A stretch of DNA of 64,000 nucleotides from Aporrectodea caliginosa (GCA_020284085.1 JACEVL010000341.1:1254377-1318376); one strand, 5' to 3'; positions 33,171 to 44,784 are shown, counted from the first letter of the stretch. Made by a program: numbers and translations. The notes: a model not told the origin generated them from the sequence alone.

Positions 33171-33670
33171 TAGGGATGCGCCGATTGGCTTTTTTTTACC
33201 GATTTCCGAATCCGGATATTTGGCCTGCTATTTTCGCGGATTCCGATCCGAATAGGCCTAGTTAATGAAACAGAACTGAAAACAAAATCATGTAGGCCTA
33301 TATTCTAGCGAGATGTAATTCTAACGAGAGTTTATGCATTGAACTATTTAAAAGAAATTAACATTTGAAAGTTTGAAACGGCATGGCATAAGAAAAAAAC
33401 CTGACTGTCCGTCATTTTGTTGACACGTCGAGTTACAATTTTATTATTTAAACGGACTTTCAATTAATTAAAGATTAAAGATACCGCAGGAGGTCGCCAA
33501 AACAGGTTACTATTTCTTTATTAATGAAAGAAAAATTGTTTTTGGTCAAAATTATTAGGCCTACTTTTTTATTCGGATATTAAGGCCTAGGATTACCGAT
33601 TCCGAATAATACCGAATAGTGCAAAATCCGGCCCGAACCGAATACCGAACGGATAATCGGCCCATCCTTA
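33171..33670. mobile_element. hAT-like non-autonomous element
   Basis: Ends TAGGGATGCGCCGATTGG and (reversed) TAAGGATGGGCCGATTATCC. The interior is AT-rich with repeated TTCCGAAT/CCGAATA. GCAGCATA lies at 33157-33164 and again at 33671-33678, matching an 8-bp TSD, but six AT bases separate the left copy from the element. Ends of the TAGGGATGC-x-CCGATT type are known from hAT MITEs in fish and invertebrates. Confidence 0.7.
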
Positions 33671-34009
33671 GCAGCATACCATACTATACGATGCCAGATT
33701 ATACCAAAGCATGCACTGTAAACCCTAAGGGAAATCTGCATCCGCGAAACCTGGCGCTAAATAAATATGAAACATGCACGCTACGATGCGTTCTGAACTT
33801 AACTTCTTTACTTGTGTGTATGTATTTACTATGGACTGCGGTCTTTTCTCATTAGCAAGTTTTTGTCAATCGGTCCGCGAGTTGCAGAGTTCCAGGCGAC
33901 GGTGGCGCCTCTGTCGGTGGCGTTTTCAGTGCTCTAGACGCAGACGTGTCGAGAAACGTCGACAGATTTTTGGTGCTGTGTATTCGATGAGGATTGGTTC
34001 AATGCAGTG

Positions 34010-34306
34010 CAGTGGCGTAACTAGGGGTTCGTGCGCCCGGGGGCAAGAAGTTTCCAGAAAAATTTTTTCTTCGTTCCGCCAAAATTTCTGATGACTTTTT
34101 TTGCTTTTCCATCTTTTTTCCCTGAAGAAAACTGTCACAAGCCTCATTTTGCGCCCCCCGCGCCTCGTGCAAGACTCATGTATAATAGTTACTTTTTACT
34201 TTTCGTGCCTGATTTCTTTCACAAAAAATCTCACTAGCCAAAGTTTTGCGCCCGCCCCCCTGCCCTGCGCCCGGGGCGGCGCCCCTGCCCCCTCGTTACG
34301 CCACTG
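34010..34306. mobile_element. hAT-type MITE (CAGTGGCGTAAC ends)
   Basis: 12-bp perfect inverted ends CAGTGGCGTAAC / GTTACGCCACTG. Flanks ATGCAGTG (34002-34009) and ACGCAGTG (34307-34314) are an 8-bp TSD with one change. The 297-bp interior has mirrored GCGCCCGGGGGC / GCGCCCGGGGCGGCGCC blocks. No transposase. The R1 copy at 19150 lacks it, confirming the insertion. Confidence 0.88.
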
Positions 34307-34357
34307 ACGCAGTGCTTGAAATACAGAGAAATGTCAACTGCACTCTTTACCAAAATG

Positions 34358-35060
34358 ACTGACTACTACGGGATGAAGATTAACATAAAAAAGACAAAGG
34401 TACTGAAGATAAGTAAAGGAAAGGAAACTATAGTCAGATTACATATTGGAGGAAAACAGATAAAGCAAGTCAAAGAATTCTGCTACCTAGGGAGTATGAT
34501 CACCACAGATGCCAAATGCCACAGAGAAATTAAAAGGAGGATAGCAATAGGAAAGGAGGCATTCTCAAACAGGAGAGAATTACTTAGAGGAAAACTAAAC
34601 AGGAATCTGAAGATAAGAATGATAAAGACACTAGTATGGAGTGTGGTGCTGTTTGGGTCAGAGACATGGACAATAAGAAAAGCGGATATAAGAAGACTGG
34701 AAGCTTTCGAAATGTGGACATGGAGAAGAATGGAAAAAATCAGCTGGACAGAACATAATATAACAAATGAAGAAGTGTTGGGAATAATATTATTGGAGAA
34801 GAAAGAGTCCTTATACGCACAATAAGAGAGAGGCAAAGGAAATGGATCGGACACACGCTGAGAGGAGATTCACTACTAAGAAGGTCATTAAAGGAAAAAT
34901 GGAGGGGAGGAAGACAAGAGGAAGACCAAGACAGATGATGCTGGATTGGATGATGACAAACGATTACAGGAAGCTGAAAGAAGAGGCCCAACAAAGCGAG
35001 GAGTGGCGACGTCGGACATTTGAACCTGCCTAAGAGGCAGAGAACCACAAGATGAAGAAG
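34358..35060 (+). pseudogene. 5'-truncated LINE (endonuclease-RT type) with target duplication
   Basis: The frame gives YYGMKINIKKTKVLKIS, QVKEFCYLGSMITTDAKCH, VVLFGSETWTIRKADIRRL, FEMWTWRRMEKISWT, then after one shift at about 34825 RQRKWIGHTLRGDSLLR, GRPRQMMLDWMM and EEWRRRTFEPA before TAA at 35033. That is the thumb and C-terminal part of RTE/R4-like LINEs common in arthropods and molluscs. It is 5' truncated, with palm and endonuclease missing, and flanked by ACTCTTTACCAAAATG (34342-34357) and ACTCTTTCCCAAGATG (35061-35076), a 16-bp TSD with two mismatches. Only one frameshift breaks it. Confidence 0.88.
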
Positions 35061-35289
35061 ACTCTTTCCCAAGATGTCAAACTGTACTTGAACTGGTAAG
35101 TACGTTTTCAGGTTGCGTGTAGTTCACTTGAGCTAAGCTCTCAAACATTCATAGCCTACTACACACTGCACACTCCAGACAAGTCAATTGCACACTCGAC
35201 AGTCTCAACTGCACACTTTGCGTCAGACAGCGCACCATTTTAGACATGGACGTATTAAATTTAGTGGAGTTTACGGGTTCAAACCTCCC

Positions 35290-36075
35290 AAATGTATTGC
35301 AGAATATTTTTTATGCTTTTATACGCAAAATACAAAAAATTTCACTTTTCGACCATGTCCAATGGAAACCCCCGAAATTGTTTCCTTGGTATACGCTACT
35401 GATTTTAGACTCTGGTTCAATGACCTGTCGATTAGTGAAATGAACTTCGGGGATTGTCGGAGTTTTATCGGATAATTTTACGACCGATTCATAGGTCTGA
35501 GGAGTATTGTTTGTGGGAGAAAGTATTTTAGATTCGATCGCTAAAATTCTAAAGTCGTGTGACCCCATCAATGACCTTCCAAAGACCGCTATAGTTTGAT
35601 GATTATCCTTACTATACCTAGACATCCGTCGAAATCGGTTGAAATCAGTTGCTTAGTTGTTGCTTAACGAAGCTGTATCATAGCAAAATGATTAGTGTGG
35701 TCGTCCTCTTTCATCCAGGCTTGGGACTGGCACTATATCAGAGTAAGGATCAGATTTATAAATACGTTTGAAAATTCCTCCATTGACGAACATAACGGAA
35801 AGACTCAAATTTTGGGAATTTGCCACGACCTCTCAAAACCTCGCTGTCAGGTATACGTCGTCCTGTCTGTTTGGCTGGATTTCGTGGTTGTTTCCTCCTG
35901 GAAGAGTGGTGGTTTCCTCTCTTCCAATTCCTGCAATGCCAGACTTATGGCTGACGCAGCAAATTACCATCTTTTCACAGCATTACAGTCGAATACAAAT
36001 TACGTACTCCAGGCTACTCCGATGTCTGCTCCGAGACAAAATAGTCACTATACCTACGAACCAGACCACATAACT
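35290..36075 (-). pseudogene. possible decayed protein-coding region, unrecognised
   Basis: One minus-strand frame stays mostly open from about 36075 to 35290, with only about four stops in 260 codons where about twelve are expected. The cleanest part (35625-35311) is 104 codons with mixed composition (SLMGSHDFRILAIESKIL, FTNRQVIEPESKISSVYQG). Upstream in the same frame are GIGREETTTLPGGNNHEIQP and GIFKRIYKSDPYSDIVPVP. I recognise no domain. A 143-codon plus-strand frame overlaps (35695-36126), so composition may explain part of this. It could be an old mobile element ORF or a dead gene. Confidence 0.3.
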
Positions 36076-36229
36076 TCACTCTACCGCAGAAAGACGATCG
36101 GAACTTTTTTCACGGGTACTTTATAAGGCCATATTCTGAAATTTTCATAAGTATCTGCTTCTCCCATAGTACTTCAGTAGGAAAGAGACCGGATATCTCC
36201 TTGTTAATGACATTAGCTATTTACTGCCT

Positions 36230-39200
36230 GTAATCTTAGTCTTATTCGTCGTCTTCTTCCGTCGTCTAGTCTTCGTCGTCTTAGTCTTATTCGTCGTCTT
36301 CTTCCTTCGTCGTCTTAGTCTTATCGTCGTCTTAGTCTTACTCGTCGTCTTAGTCTTATTCGTCGTCTTCGTCTTACTCGTCGTCTTAGTCTTATTCGTC
36401 GTCTTCTTCTTATTCGTCGTCTTAGTCTTATTCGTCGTCTTCTTCTTATTCGTCGTCTTCTTATTCGTCGTCTTCTTCCTCGTCGTCTTAGTCTTATTCG
36501 TCGTCTTCTTCCTCCGTCTTCGTCGTCGTCGTCGTCGTCTTCTTCGTCGTCTTTCTTCGTCGTCTTAGTCTTATTCGTCGTCTTAGTCTTATTCGTCGTC
36601 GTCGTCTTCGTCTTATTCGTCGTCTTAGTCTTATCGTCGTCGTCTTCTTCCTCCGTCTTATTAGTCTTATCGTCGTCTTCTTTCCTCCGTCGTCTTCGTC
36701 TTCCTCCGTCGTCTTAGTCTTACTCGTCTTCTTTCCTCGTCGTCTTAGTCTTATTCGTCGTCTTCTTCCTCCGTCGTCTTAGTCTTATTCGTCGTCTTCT
36801 TCTTCCGTCGTCTTAGTCTTATTCGTCGTCTTAGTCTTCCTCGTCGTCTTCTTCCTCGTCGTCTTAGTCTTATTCGTCGTCTTAGTCTTCTCGTCGTCTT
36901 AGTTCCTCCGTCGTCTTAGTCCTTCGTCGTCTTAGTCTTATTCGTCGTCTTCTTCCTCCGTCGTCTTAGTCTTATTCGTCGTCTTAGTCTTCTCGTCGTC
37001 TTTCTTCTTCGTCGTCTTCGTCTTATTCGTCGTCTTCTTCCTCCGTCGTCTTAGTCTTATTCGTCGTCTTAGTCTTACTCGTCGTCTTAGTCTTATTCGT
37101 CGTCTTCGTCTTATTCGTCGTCGTCGTCTTCTTCTTATTCGTCGTCTTAGTCTTATTCGTCGTCTTAGTCTTACTCGTCGTCTTCGTCGTCGTCTTAGTT
37201 TATTCGTCTTCGTCGTCTCGTCGTCTTCTTCCTCCGTCGTCTTAGTCTTCCTCGTCGTCTTAGTCTTATTCGTCGTCTTCTTCCTCCGTCGTCTTAGTCT
37301 TCTCGTCGTCTTAGTCTTACTCGTCGTCTTAGTCGTCTTAGTCTTATTCGTCGTCTTCTTCCTCCGTCGTCTTAGTCTTATTCGTCGTCTTCTTCTTCCG
37401 TCGTCGTCGTCTTCTTTCGTCGTCTTAGTCTTATTCGTCTTCTTCTTCCGTCGTCGTCTTCGTCTTCTTCCTCGTCGTCGTCTTATTCGTCGTCGTCTTC
37501 TTCGTCGTCTTAGTCTATTCGTCGTCTTAGTCTTATTCGTCGTCTTCTTCCTCCGTCGTCTTAGTCTTATTCGTCGTCTTTCGTCGTCTTCTTCTCCGTC
37601 GTCTTAGTCTTATTCGTCGTCTTCTTCGTCGTCTTCTTCCTCCGTCGTCTTAGTTTCGTCGTCTTCGTCTCCTCGTCGTCTTTCTTATTCGTCGTCTTAG
37701 TCTTATTCGTCGTCTTAGTCTTACTCGTCGTCGTCGTCTTAGTCTTCTTCGTCGTCTTAGTCTTATTCGTCGTCTTCTTATTCGTCGTCTTAGTCTCTCG
37801 TCGTCTTAGTCTTATTCGTCGTCTCTCCGTCGTCTTAGTCTTACTCGTCGTCTTCGTCTTCTTCTTCCTCCGTCGTCTTAGTCTTATTCGTCGTCTTAGT
37901 CTTACGTCGTCTTAGTCTTCCTTCGTCGTCTTCGTCTTATTCGTCGTCTTCTTCTTATTCGTCGTAGTCTTCCTCGTCGTCGTCTTCTTCCTCGTCGTCT
38001 TAGTCTTATTCGTCGTCTTCTTCCTCCGTCGTCTTAGTCTTATTCGTCGTCTTCCTCCGTCGTCTTAGTCTTATTCGTCGTCTTAGTCCTATTCGTCGTC
38101 TTCTTATTCGTCTCTTAGTTTCTCGTCGTCTTAGTCTTATTCGTCGTCTTCTTCCTCCGTCGTCTTAGTCTTATTCGTCGTCTTAGTCTTCCGTCGTCTT
38201 AGTCTTCTCCGTCGTCTTAGTCTTATTCGTCGTCTTCTTCCTCCGTCGTCTTAGTCTTATTCGTCGTCTTTCTTTCGTCGTCTTCTTAGTCTTCTCGTCG
38301 TCTTAGTCTTATTCGTCGTCTTCTTCTTCCGTCGTCTTAGTCTTATTCGTCGTCTTCTTCTCTCGTCGTCTTAGTCTTATTCGTCTCTTCTTCGTCGTCT
38401 TAGTCTTATTCGTCGTCTTCTTCCTCGTCGTCTTAGTCTTATTCGTCGTCTTCTTCCTCGTCGTCTTAGTCTTATTCGTCGTCTTATTCGTCTTAGTCTC
38501 GTCGTCTTAGTCTTATTCGTCGTCTTAGTCGTCTTCTCTTACTCGTCGTCTTAGTCGTCGTCGTCTTAGTCTTATTCGTCGTCTTCTTCCTCCGTCGTCT
38601 TAGTCTTATTCGTCGTCTTCTTCTCCGTCGTCTTAGTCTTCTTCGTCGTCGTCTTCCTCGTCGTCTTAGTCTTATTCGTCGTCTTAGTCTTATTCGTCGT
38701 CTTCTTCCTCCGTCGTCTTAGTCTTATTCGTCGTCTTCTTCTTCTCGTCGTCTTAGTCTCCTCGTCGTCTTAGTCTTATTCGTCGTCTTCGTCGTCGTCT
38801 TCTCGTCGTCGTCTTCTCTTATTCGTCGTCTTAGTCTTATTCGTCGTCTTAGTCTTCTTCGTCGTCTTCCGTCTTATTCGTCTTAGTCTTCTTCGTCGTC
38901 TTAGTCCTCGTCGTCGTCTTCTTATTCGTCGTCTTAGTCGTCGTCTTCGTTCTTCGTCGTCTTAGTCTCCTCGTCGTCTTCTCGTCGTCTTAGTCTTATT
39001 CGTCGTCTTAGTCTTCTTCGTCGTCTTCTTCCTCGTCGTCTTAGTCTTATTCGTCGTCTTAGTTCTTCGTCGTCTTCGTCTTCGTTCTTCCTCCGTCGTC
39101 TTATTCGTCGTCTTAGTCTTCCTCGTCGTCTTCTTCCTCGTCGTCTTAGTCTTATTCGTCGTCTTCGTCGTCTTCTTACTCGTCGTCTTAGTCTTCTCGT

Positions 39201-40520
39201 CGTCTTCGTCCTTCGTCGTCTTAGTCTTACTCGTCGTCTTCTTCCTTCGTCGTCTTAGTCTTCGTCGTCTTAGTCTCGTCTTAGTCTTCTTCGTCGTCTT
39301 AGTCTTATTCGTCTTCTTCTTATTCGTCGTCTTAGTCTTCTCGTCGTCTTCGTCTTCTCGTCGTCTTCGTCGTCTTAGTCTTTCGTCTTCTTCTTACGTC
39401 GTCGTTAGTCTTCTTCGTCGTCTTAGTCTTATTCGTCGTCTTAGTCTTCTTCGTCGTCGTCTTAGTCTCTCGTCGTCTTAGTCTTATTCGTCGTCTTCGT
39501 CTTCTTCGTCTTCGTCTTACTCGTCGTCTTATTCGTCGTCTTCTTCCTTCGTCGTCTTAGTCTTATTCGTCGTCTTCTTCTTCCGTCGTCGTCGTCTTCT
39601 TCCTCCGTCGTCTTAGTCTTATTCGTCGTCTCCGTCGTCTTAGTCGTCGTCGTCTTAGTCTTATTCGTCGTCTTAGTCTTCCTTCGTCGTCCGTCGTCTT
39701 AGTCTCGTCGTCTTAGTCTTATTCGTCGTCTTCTTCTTCCGTCGTCTTAGTCTTATTCGTCGTCTTAGTCTTATTCGTTCGTCTTCTTAGTCTTATTCGT
39801 CGTCTTAGTCTTATTCGTCGTCTTCTTCCTCCGTCGTCTTAGTCTTATTCGTCGTCTTAGTCTTCGTCGTCTTCTTAGTCTTATTCGTCGTCTTAGTCTT
39901 ATTCGTCGTCTTCTTCCTCCGTCGTCTTAGTCTTATTCGTCGTCTTCGTCTCCGTCGTCTTAGTCTTATTCGTCGTAGTCTTCCTCGTCGTCTTCGTCTC
40001 TTCGTCTCCGTCGTCTTCGTCTTATTCGTCGTCTTAGTCTTATTCGTCGTCTTCTTCGTCTCGTCTTAGTCTTTTTCGTCTTCTTCTTCTCCGTCGTCTT
40101 AGTCTTATTCGTCGTCTTAGTCTTCGTCGTCGTCGTCTTCCTCCGTCGTCTTAGTCTTATTCGTCGTAGTCTTCCTCGTCGTCTTAGTCTTATTCGTCGT
40201 CTTAGTCTTATTCGTCGTCTTCTTCTCCGTCGTCTTTCTTCGTCGTCTTAGTCTTACTCGTCGTCTTCTTCCTCTTCTTATTCGTCGTCTTAGTCTTATT
40301 CGTCGTCTTCTTCCTCCGTCGTCTTAGTCTTATTCGTCGTCTTCGTCTTATTCGTCGTCTTAGTCTTATTCGTCGTCTTCTTTCTTATTCGTCGTCGTCT
40401 TATCCGTCGTCTTAGTCTTATTCGTCGTCTTCTTCCTCCGTCGTCTTCGTCTCGTCGTCTTCTTCCTCCGTCGTCTTAGTCTTATTCGTCGTCTTAGTCT
40501 TCGTCGTTCGTCTTCTTCTT
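36230..40520. repeat. 4.3-kb TCGTCGTCTTAGTCTTAT array
   Basis: Built almost only from TCGTCGTCTTAGTCTTAT, TCGTCGTCTTCTTCCTCCG and shorter TCG/TCT variants. No fixed period is kept for long, because units of about 18 and about 34 bp are mixed with indels. No frame is maintained, and TTAG supplies stops on several frames. CpG-bearing (TCGTCG) throughout. Confidence 0.95.
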
Positions 40521-40970
40521 CCTCGTCGTCTTAGTCTCTTCTTCTTCTTCTTTGTTCTTCTTTGTTCTTCTTTGTTCTTCTTCTTCTTCTTCTTCTTCTT
40601 CTTCTTCTTCTTCTTCTTCTTCTTCTTTCTTCTTCTTTGTTCTTCTTCTTCCTCTTCCTCTTCCTCTTCCTCTTCCTCTTCCTCTTCCTCTTCCTCTTCC
40701 TCTTCCTCTTCCTCTTCTTCTCTTCCTCTTCCTCTTCCTCTTCCTCTTCCTCTTCCTCTTCCTCTTCCTCTTCCTCTTCCTCTTCCTCTTCCTCTTCCTC
40801 TTCCTCTTCCTCTTCCTCTTCCTCTTCCTCTTCCTCTTCCTCTTCTTCTTCTTCTTCTTCTTCTTCTTCTTCTTCTTCTTCTTCTTCTTCTTCTTCTTCT
40901 TCTTCTTCTTCTTCTTCTTCTTCTTCTTCTCTTCTTCTTCTTCTTCTTCTTCTTCTTCTTCTTGTTCCTT
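40520..40970. repeat. pure polypyrimidine tract (TTC)n and (CTTCCT)n
   Basis: (TTC)n with a few TTTG breaks to about 40650, then (CTTCCT)n to about 40840 with one interruption near 40710, then (CTT)n to about 40965. The plus strand is almost free of purines. Homopolymeric frames (Lys, Arg, Glu, Gly-Arg, Ser, Leu, Phe) are artefacts. Confidence 0.97.
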
Positions 40971-41150
40971 CCTTTTCTTTTTTTGATAGGATTAATTTTT
41001 GGACTACATTTATGTGTGCAGCATAGATATTGGTTATGTTTCTTAACAGAGGAGACCCACAAATTGTTTATGTTTTGTAAGCCTGCTTAATAGACGTGCG
41101 TTGTTTCCACCCATTAAAATTCTAAATCTTTTACTAGATAGTAGCACCTG
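40971..41150. other. intergenic, no gene seen
   Basis: Short unique sequence after the array. Confidence 0.4.
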
Positions 41151-41156
41151 ACACTT

Positions 41157-41500
41157 GGACCTTGACCCGGAACCGTTTCTGGACTTATCTGTCTATCGAT
41201 TTGATTTGACTAAGCGCCGATTACGATTACGATTAAAGAAAGAATGAACGTGAACATCCTTCCGTATAAACAGAAGACTCCTTTTTGCTGATTCACTCGC
41301 CGAAAGCCGAATTCTTGAAGTGTCAATCATTCTTGCAGGAGAACGATCTCCCACGGTTGCCAGAAGTGGGAATTTATCGTATAATTTACAGTTCTGAGTC
41401 ACTTCTGGGTCTCTTATGTATATATTGTATATATTGACCCGGAACCGTTTCTGAACTTATCTGTCTATCGATTTTGATTTGACTAAGCGCTGATTACATA
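41157..41500 (+). repeat. direct repeat of about 65 bp
   Basis: TTGACCCGGAACCGTTTCTG, ACTTATCTGTCTATCGATTT and GATTTGACTAAGCGC(C/T)GATTAC occur at about 41161 and 41435. The two are nearly identical and probably retroelement tails. ATACATGCATTCACGCATGC also occurs twice just after (about 41505, 41605), within CATA microsatellite. Confidence 0.8.
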
Positions 41501-41899
41501 TACATACATGCATTCACGCATGCATGCATACATACATATATACAGACATACATACATACATACATACAGACAGACAGATATATAGACAAACATACATAAT
41601 ACATACATGCATTCACGCATGCATGCATACATACATATAATATTATAGGTCAATTAACCGGATCAGAACGGGTGGGGTTATTCTTCCATTTCCAGGTGGG
41701 CGAGGCGTTAGACTCCACTGAAAATGACCCTATGAGAATTTACAGGGCGCTAAACTAGACTGGAGGGGACTAGAGACGATAATGTAGGGTCTCGGATGCT
41801 AGACTTCCCAGTGTAGTGTAATCCGTTGGGAGACAGAAGAAGGCCTGCAGGAAGAACCGTTGTGTGGCGTCAACAACAGTCGGCGGCTCTAGGTCAAAC

Positions 41900-41970
41900 T
41901 TTTATTCTTCCTCTGATGCGCCTCTGACGAATCTCTCTCTTGAAGAGGTGCTATATAAATTTATAATTAT
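41900..41970 (+). mobile_element. LINE/SINE 3' tail
   Basis: GATGCGCCTCTGACGAATC then GAAGAGGTGCTATATAAATT and an AATTATAATT tail. Confidence 0.6.
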
Positions 41971-42415
41971 AATTACATGATCCAGGCCTGTTCGTTAAAC
42001 CTGCAGTTCGCAGCTTGAGAGCCACATACACCACATGTAGGCGCTATAGAAGCTGTTGCACTGATCAACCTCCTCGGCTATCTCCTTGCCCAAATATCAG
42101 GAGACAACAGAGACAGACTACTTTTCGAGCAACGCTCCACAATTTTTGATTTTTGTGTATCTCAGGGAAAATAATAATGTTGATTACGATGATTATAACG
42201 GAGTCTAAAATTACGTTGGATCAGATCAGATTGGAACAAGACTGGATTAGATTAGAAAACAATTGTACTGCTATTTGTTCTGTTTTCTGACGCAATAAAT
42301 AAATTAAATAAAAATGGGATTAGATCAGAACCATTAAGAACAGAGTTAGATCGAAATCAGACAATAGAGTCACTGTATTGATGCTATTATTATGCAGTTA
42401 TTAGACGCCGCTATA
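41971..42415. other. intergenic, no gene seen
   Basis: No supported gene. GATTAGATCAGA-like text at 42220-42340. Confidence 0.4.
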
Positions 42416-42426
42416 TAATGACCAAG

Positions 42427-42807
42427 TAGGGGATGCAAATCCGGGTGTACGGGTGCCCGGGCACCCGGGATACCCGGGGTTTTCGGAAACCCGGGCTTAA
42501 ACACGATTGAAACTTGGGTAAAACGTCTTTGAAAAGCTTCACGTTCACCGTCGTTCACGCTCTGAAACTCACAAATGCAGAGTAATGGAAATTTAACGAT
42601 AGTGCTGAGCTTGGTAACGGGCTACGTAATACTACTTCTACTTACTTATTTATCGGCTCGTTCCCGGTCCACGTCAAATACTTTCAATAGGAGTGCTGTG
42701 AAAACGTCGTTAAGACCGAAATTGCAGTAGGCTATACGAGAGCACCGTGGTTTTACCGCCGCCAACACCGGATACCCGGGTTTCGGAAAAGCCCTCGGGT
42801 TTGCATA
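42427..42807. mobile_element. hAT-like MITE
   Basis: Starts TAGGGGATGCAAATCCGGG and ends CCCTCGGGTTTGCATA, imperfect inverted termini. TGACCAAG flanks both sides (42419-42426 and 42808-42815), an exact 8-bp TSD. Interior has paired ACCCGGGATACCCGGG / GGATACCCGGG palindromic blocks. No transposase. Confidence 0.78.
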
Positions 42808-42837
42808 TGACCAAGCATCAATCGATGGAGCTGAACA

Positions 42838-42955
42838 ATTGTGAGTGAAGGACTTGTTCAAAGTCCCTACATAGTAATCGTCTCAGTGGGGTTTGAACCC
42901 GAACTCTCTGCATTACAAGGCGATCACCCTAACCAATCGCCTTCTGTGTCCAGAT
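42838..42955 (-). mobile_element. tRNA-derived SINE, family B
   Basis: On the minus strand it has a tRNA-like head (GGCGATTGGTTAGGGTGATC, then GTTCGGGTTCAAACCCC). The body then reads TATGTAGGGACTTTGAACAA and GTCCTTCACTCACAATT. Same body as 56455-56590. Confidence 0.75.
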
Positions 42956-42959
42956 ATAG

Positions 42960-43100
42960 ACTCTAGACTAGACTAAACAACAGTTTAGACATGATTGGCA
43001 CTTTAATGACGAGAATGTGCTAAAAGCGACTGCGTGGGAAACCTATCATGCAGCACGTCGTTAAAATGATTAGATTAAAACTGCTGTGAGTTATATATAC
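42960..43100. other. intergenic, no gene seen
   Basis: No feature. Confidence 0.35.
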
Positions 43101-43119
43101 ATAATTATAAAACGTTTTC

Positions 43120-43670
43120 TGCTCGACTTATAAGGCGCATTTTGTTAGGTGATTCCGATGTAACTATGCCGGAGTTAGTTAGGGCGCTATACAAGTGATA
43201 CATACATACATACATGCATACATACATGCATACATACATACATACATACATACATACATACATGCATACATAACATATGTACATACATTCATACATAGTA
43301 CATATATACATACATACATACATACATACATACATACATACATACATACATACATACATACATACATACATACATACATACATGCATACAAACATATATA
43401 CATACGTGCATACATACATACATACATACATACATACATACATACATACACTCATACATGCATAATGTAATCGAACAATCGAACATTTATATAGCGCCGC
43501 TCATAAATCAGCGCATACATGCATACATACATACATACATGCTAACAAATACATACATACATACATACACACATACATACATACATACATACATATATGC
43601 ATACATACATACATACATACATACATACATACATACATACATACATGCACACATACATAGAAATCAAGAC
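43120..43670. repeat. (CATA)n microsatellite with LINE tails at its borders
   Basis: The array starts directly after a plus-strand 3' core (GGGCGCTATACAAGTGATACA, 43182-43203). It is broken at 43465-43510 by a minus-strand core (ACATTTATATAGCGCCGC), then resumes to 43660. The Tyr/Ile/His/Cys-rich frames are artefacts. Confidence 0.92.
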
Positions 43671-43679
43671 TATTCATGC

Positions 43680-44780
43680 GGTAGATGTCAAACTTCAAAC
43701 AGGTCCAAAAAAGCGTTACCTCGTGTCAAACGTTTCGTCGTCGTTAAGACATTTTTAAAGCCCGTCACACCATACAATCACCGATACCGTCACAAAAACG
43801 TTTTACGAATACGAACCGAGATCATCCTGAAGAGCAGACTACACGAAATTTCCGCCTGAGGAAAAACTTCAACGGTGTAAATACTACATCTGCTGAAAGA
43901 TCGAGTCGCCTCACTTCCACAAAAACTGCAGAAATAGCGCCGCATGACAGTCACGGAGAAACGAAACAAGTAGGAGACCTGCAGCGTTATCTATCGGTCC
44001 CGTTCCGTGTCCTACCGAGCCGCGCGTGGCAGCTGGAAACACTCCGGTGACGGAGGGATGCATGGAACATACTGCTCGGATATACCGAAACCACGTTGGC
44101 GTTTATACTCTCAACGCCGCGCTGCCGAACTGCGGCTTCGAGAGTATAGGCCATGTTGTTTCTTGCGTCTGAAGGGTTTTAGAGATTGATTTTAAAAATG
44201 CTAATCTGCGAGTTTAAGTGATTCCAAAAATGGGTTTAAGAAAAAGAGGAAAAATTTTGGAGTGTGGGTGGAGTCTAAGTGTATAAGGAAGGTCACAGGA
44301 TCATGGAAAAACCAGCTCAAGTATTCGTCATGGAGGCCTGATTCAAAATGGACGCCCGTTGAATGATGTACGCTAGAAACAAGATGGCGTCCACTTAGAT
44401 TAAAAGGTATAAATAATGATAAATCGCCTTTGTGAATGTAAATAGCGAATGCTAAGATTGGTTCCAAGTGGATTTTGGAGATAAAACTATGAGCTATATG
44501 ATCAGATAATAATTATACAGCTCTAACAGTTGTTACCGGGTATTAAAAGATGACTTCCTGACTTCGATATGGACATGAAGGTACTTGGTACGAGGAAACG
44601 TAAAACATGATTGATATAGCTCATTTCAGGACATGGAGTAACTGTTGGCACATGCTGGGCTTAGGAGAAGGGAAGGCGCATAATCGTATAATTCTCTGGA
44701 TAATTTAGTGGAATATTTAACTACTCTTTAAAACCCAAATTACCTTTACTTCTGGTAGGTTCCATTGCTGAATGCATGTA
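43680..44780. other. intergenic, no certain gene
   Basis: No domain-bearing frame. Imperfect inverted text TTATACTCTCAACGCCGCGC / GCGGCTTCGAGAGTATAG at 44103-44150 could form a hairpin. Confidence 0.4.
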
Positions 44781-44784
44781 TGTT

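Larger units (their letters stand above)
33980..35245 (+). repeat. dispersed repeat R1, copy interrupted twice
   Basis: The pieces 33980-34009, 34315-34357 and 35077-35245 align in order to 19150-19375. The gaps are the MITE at 34010-34306 and the LINE at 34358-35060, both with target duplications. Confidence 0.8.

Noticed and set aside
34483..35072. Minus-strand ORFs of 123 and 110 codons
   Set aside because: Antisense shadows of the LINE reverse transcriptase on the plus strand.
36230..40520. CRISPR-like array
   Set aside because: The repeats are continuous with no unique spacers, and the genome is animal.
40418..41090. ORFs with poly-Lys, poly-Arg, Gly-Arg, poly-Glu, poly-Ser and poly-Leu
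   Set aside because: Direct translation of (TTC)n and (CTTCCT)n. All six frames are equally open.
43105..43470. Met-Tyr-Val-Cys repeat proteins
   Set aside because: Pure translation of the CATA microsatellite. The same holds for 47065-47265, 47675-47845 and 48300-48610.
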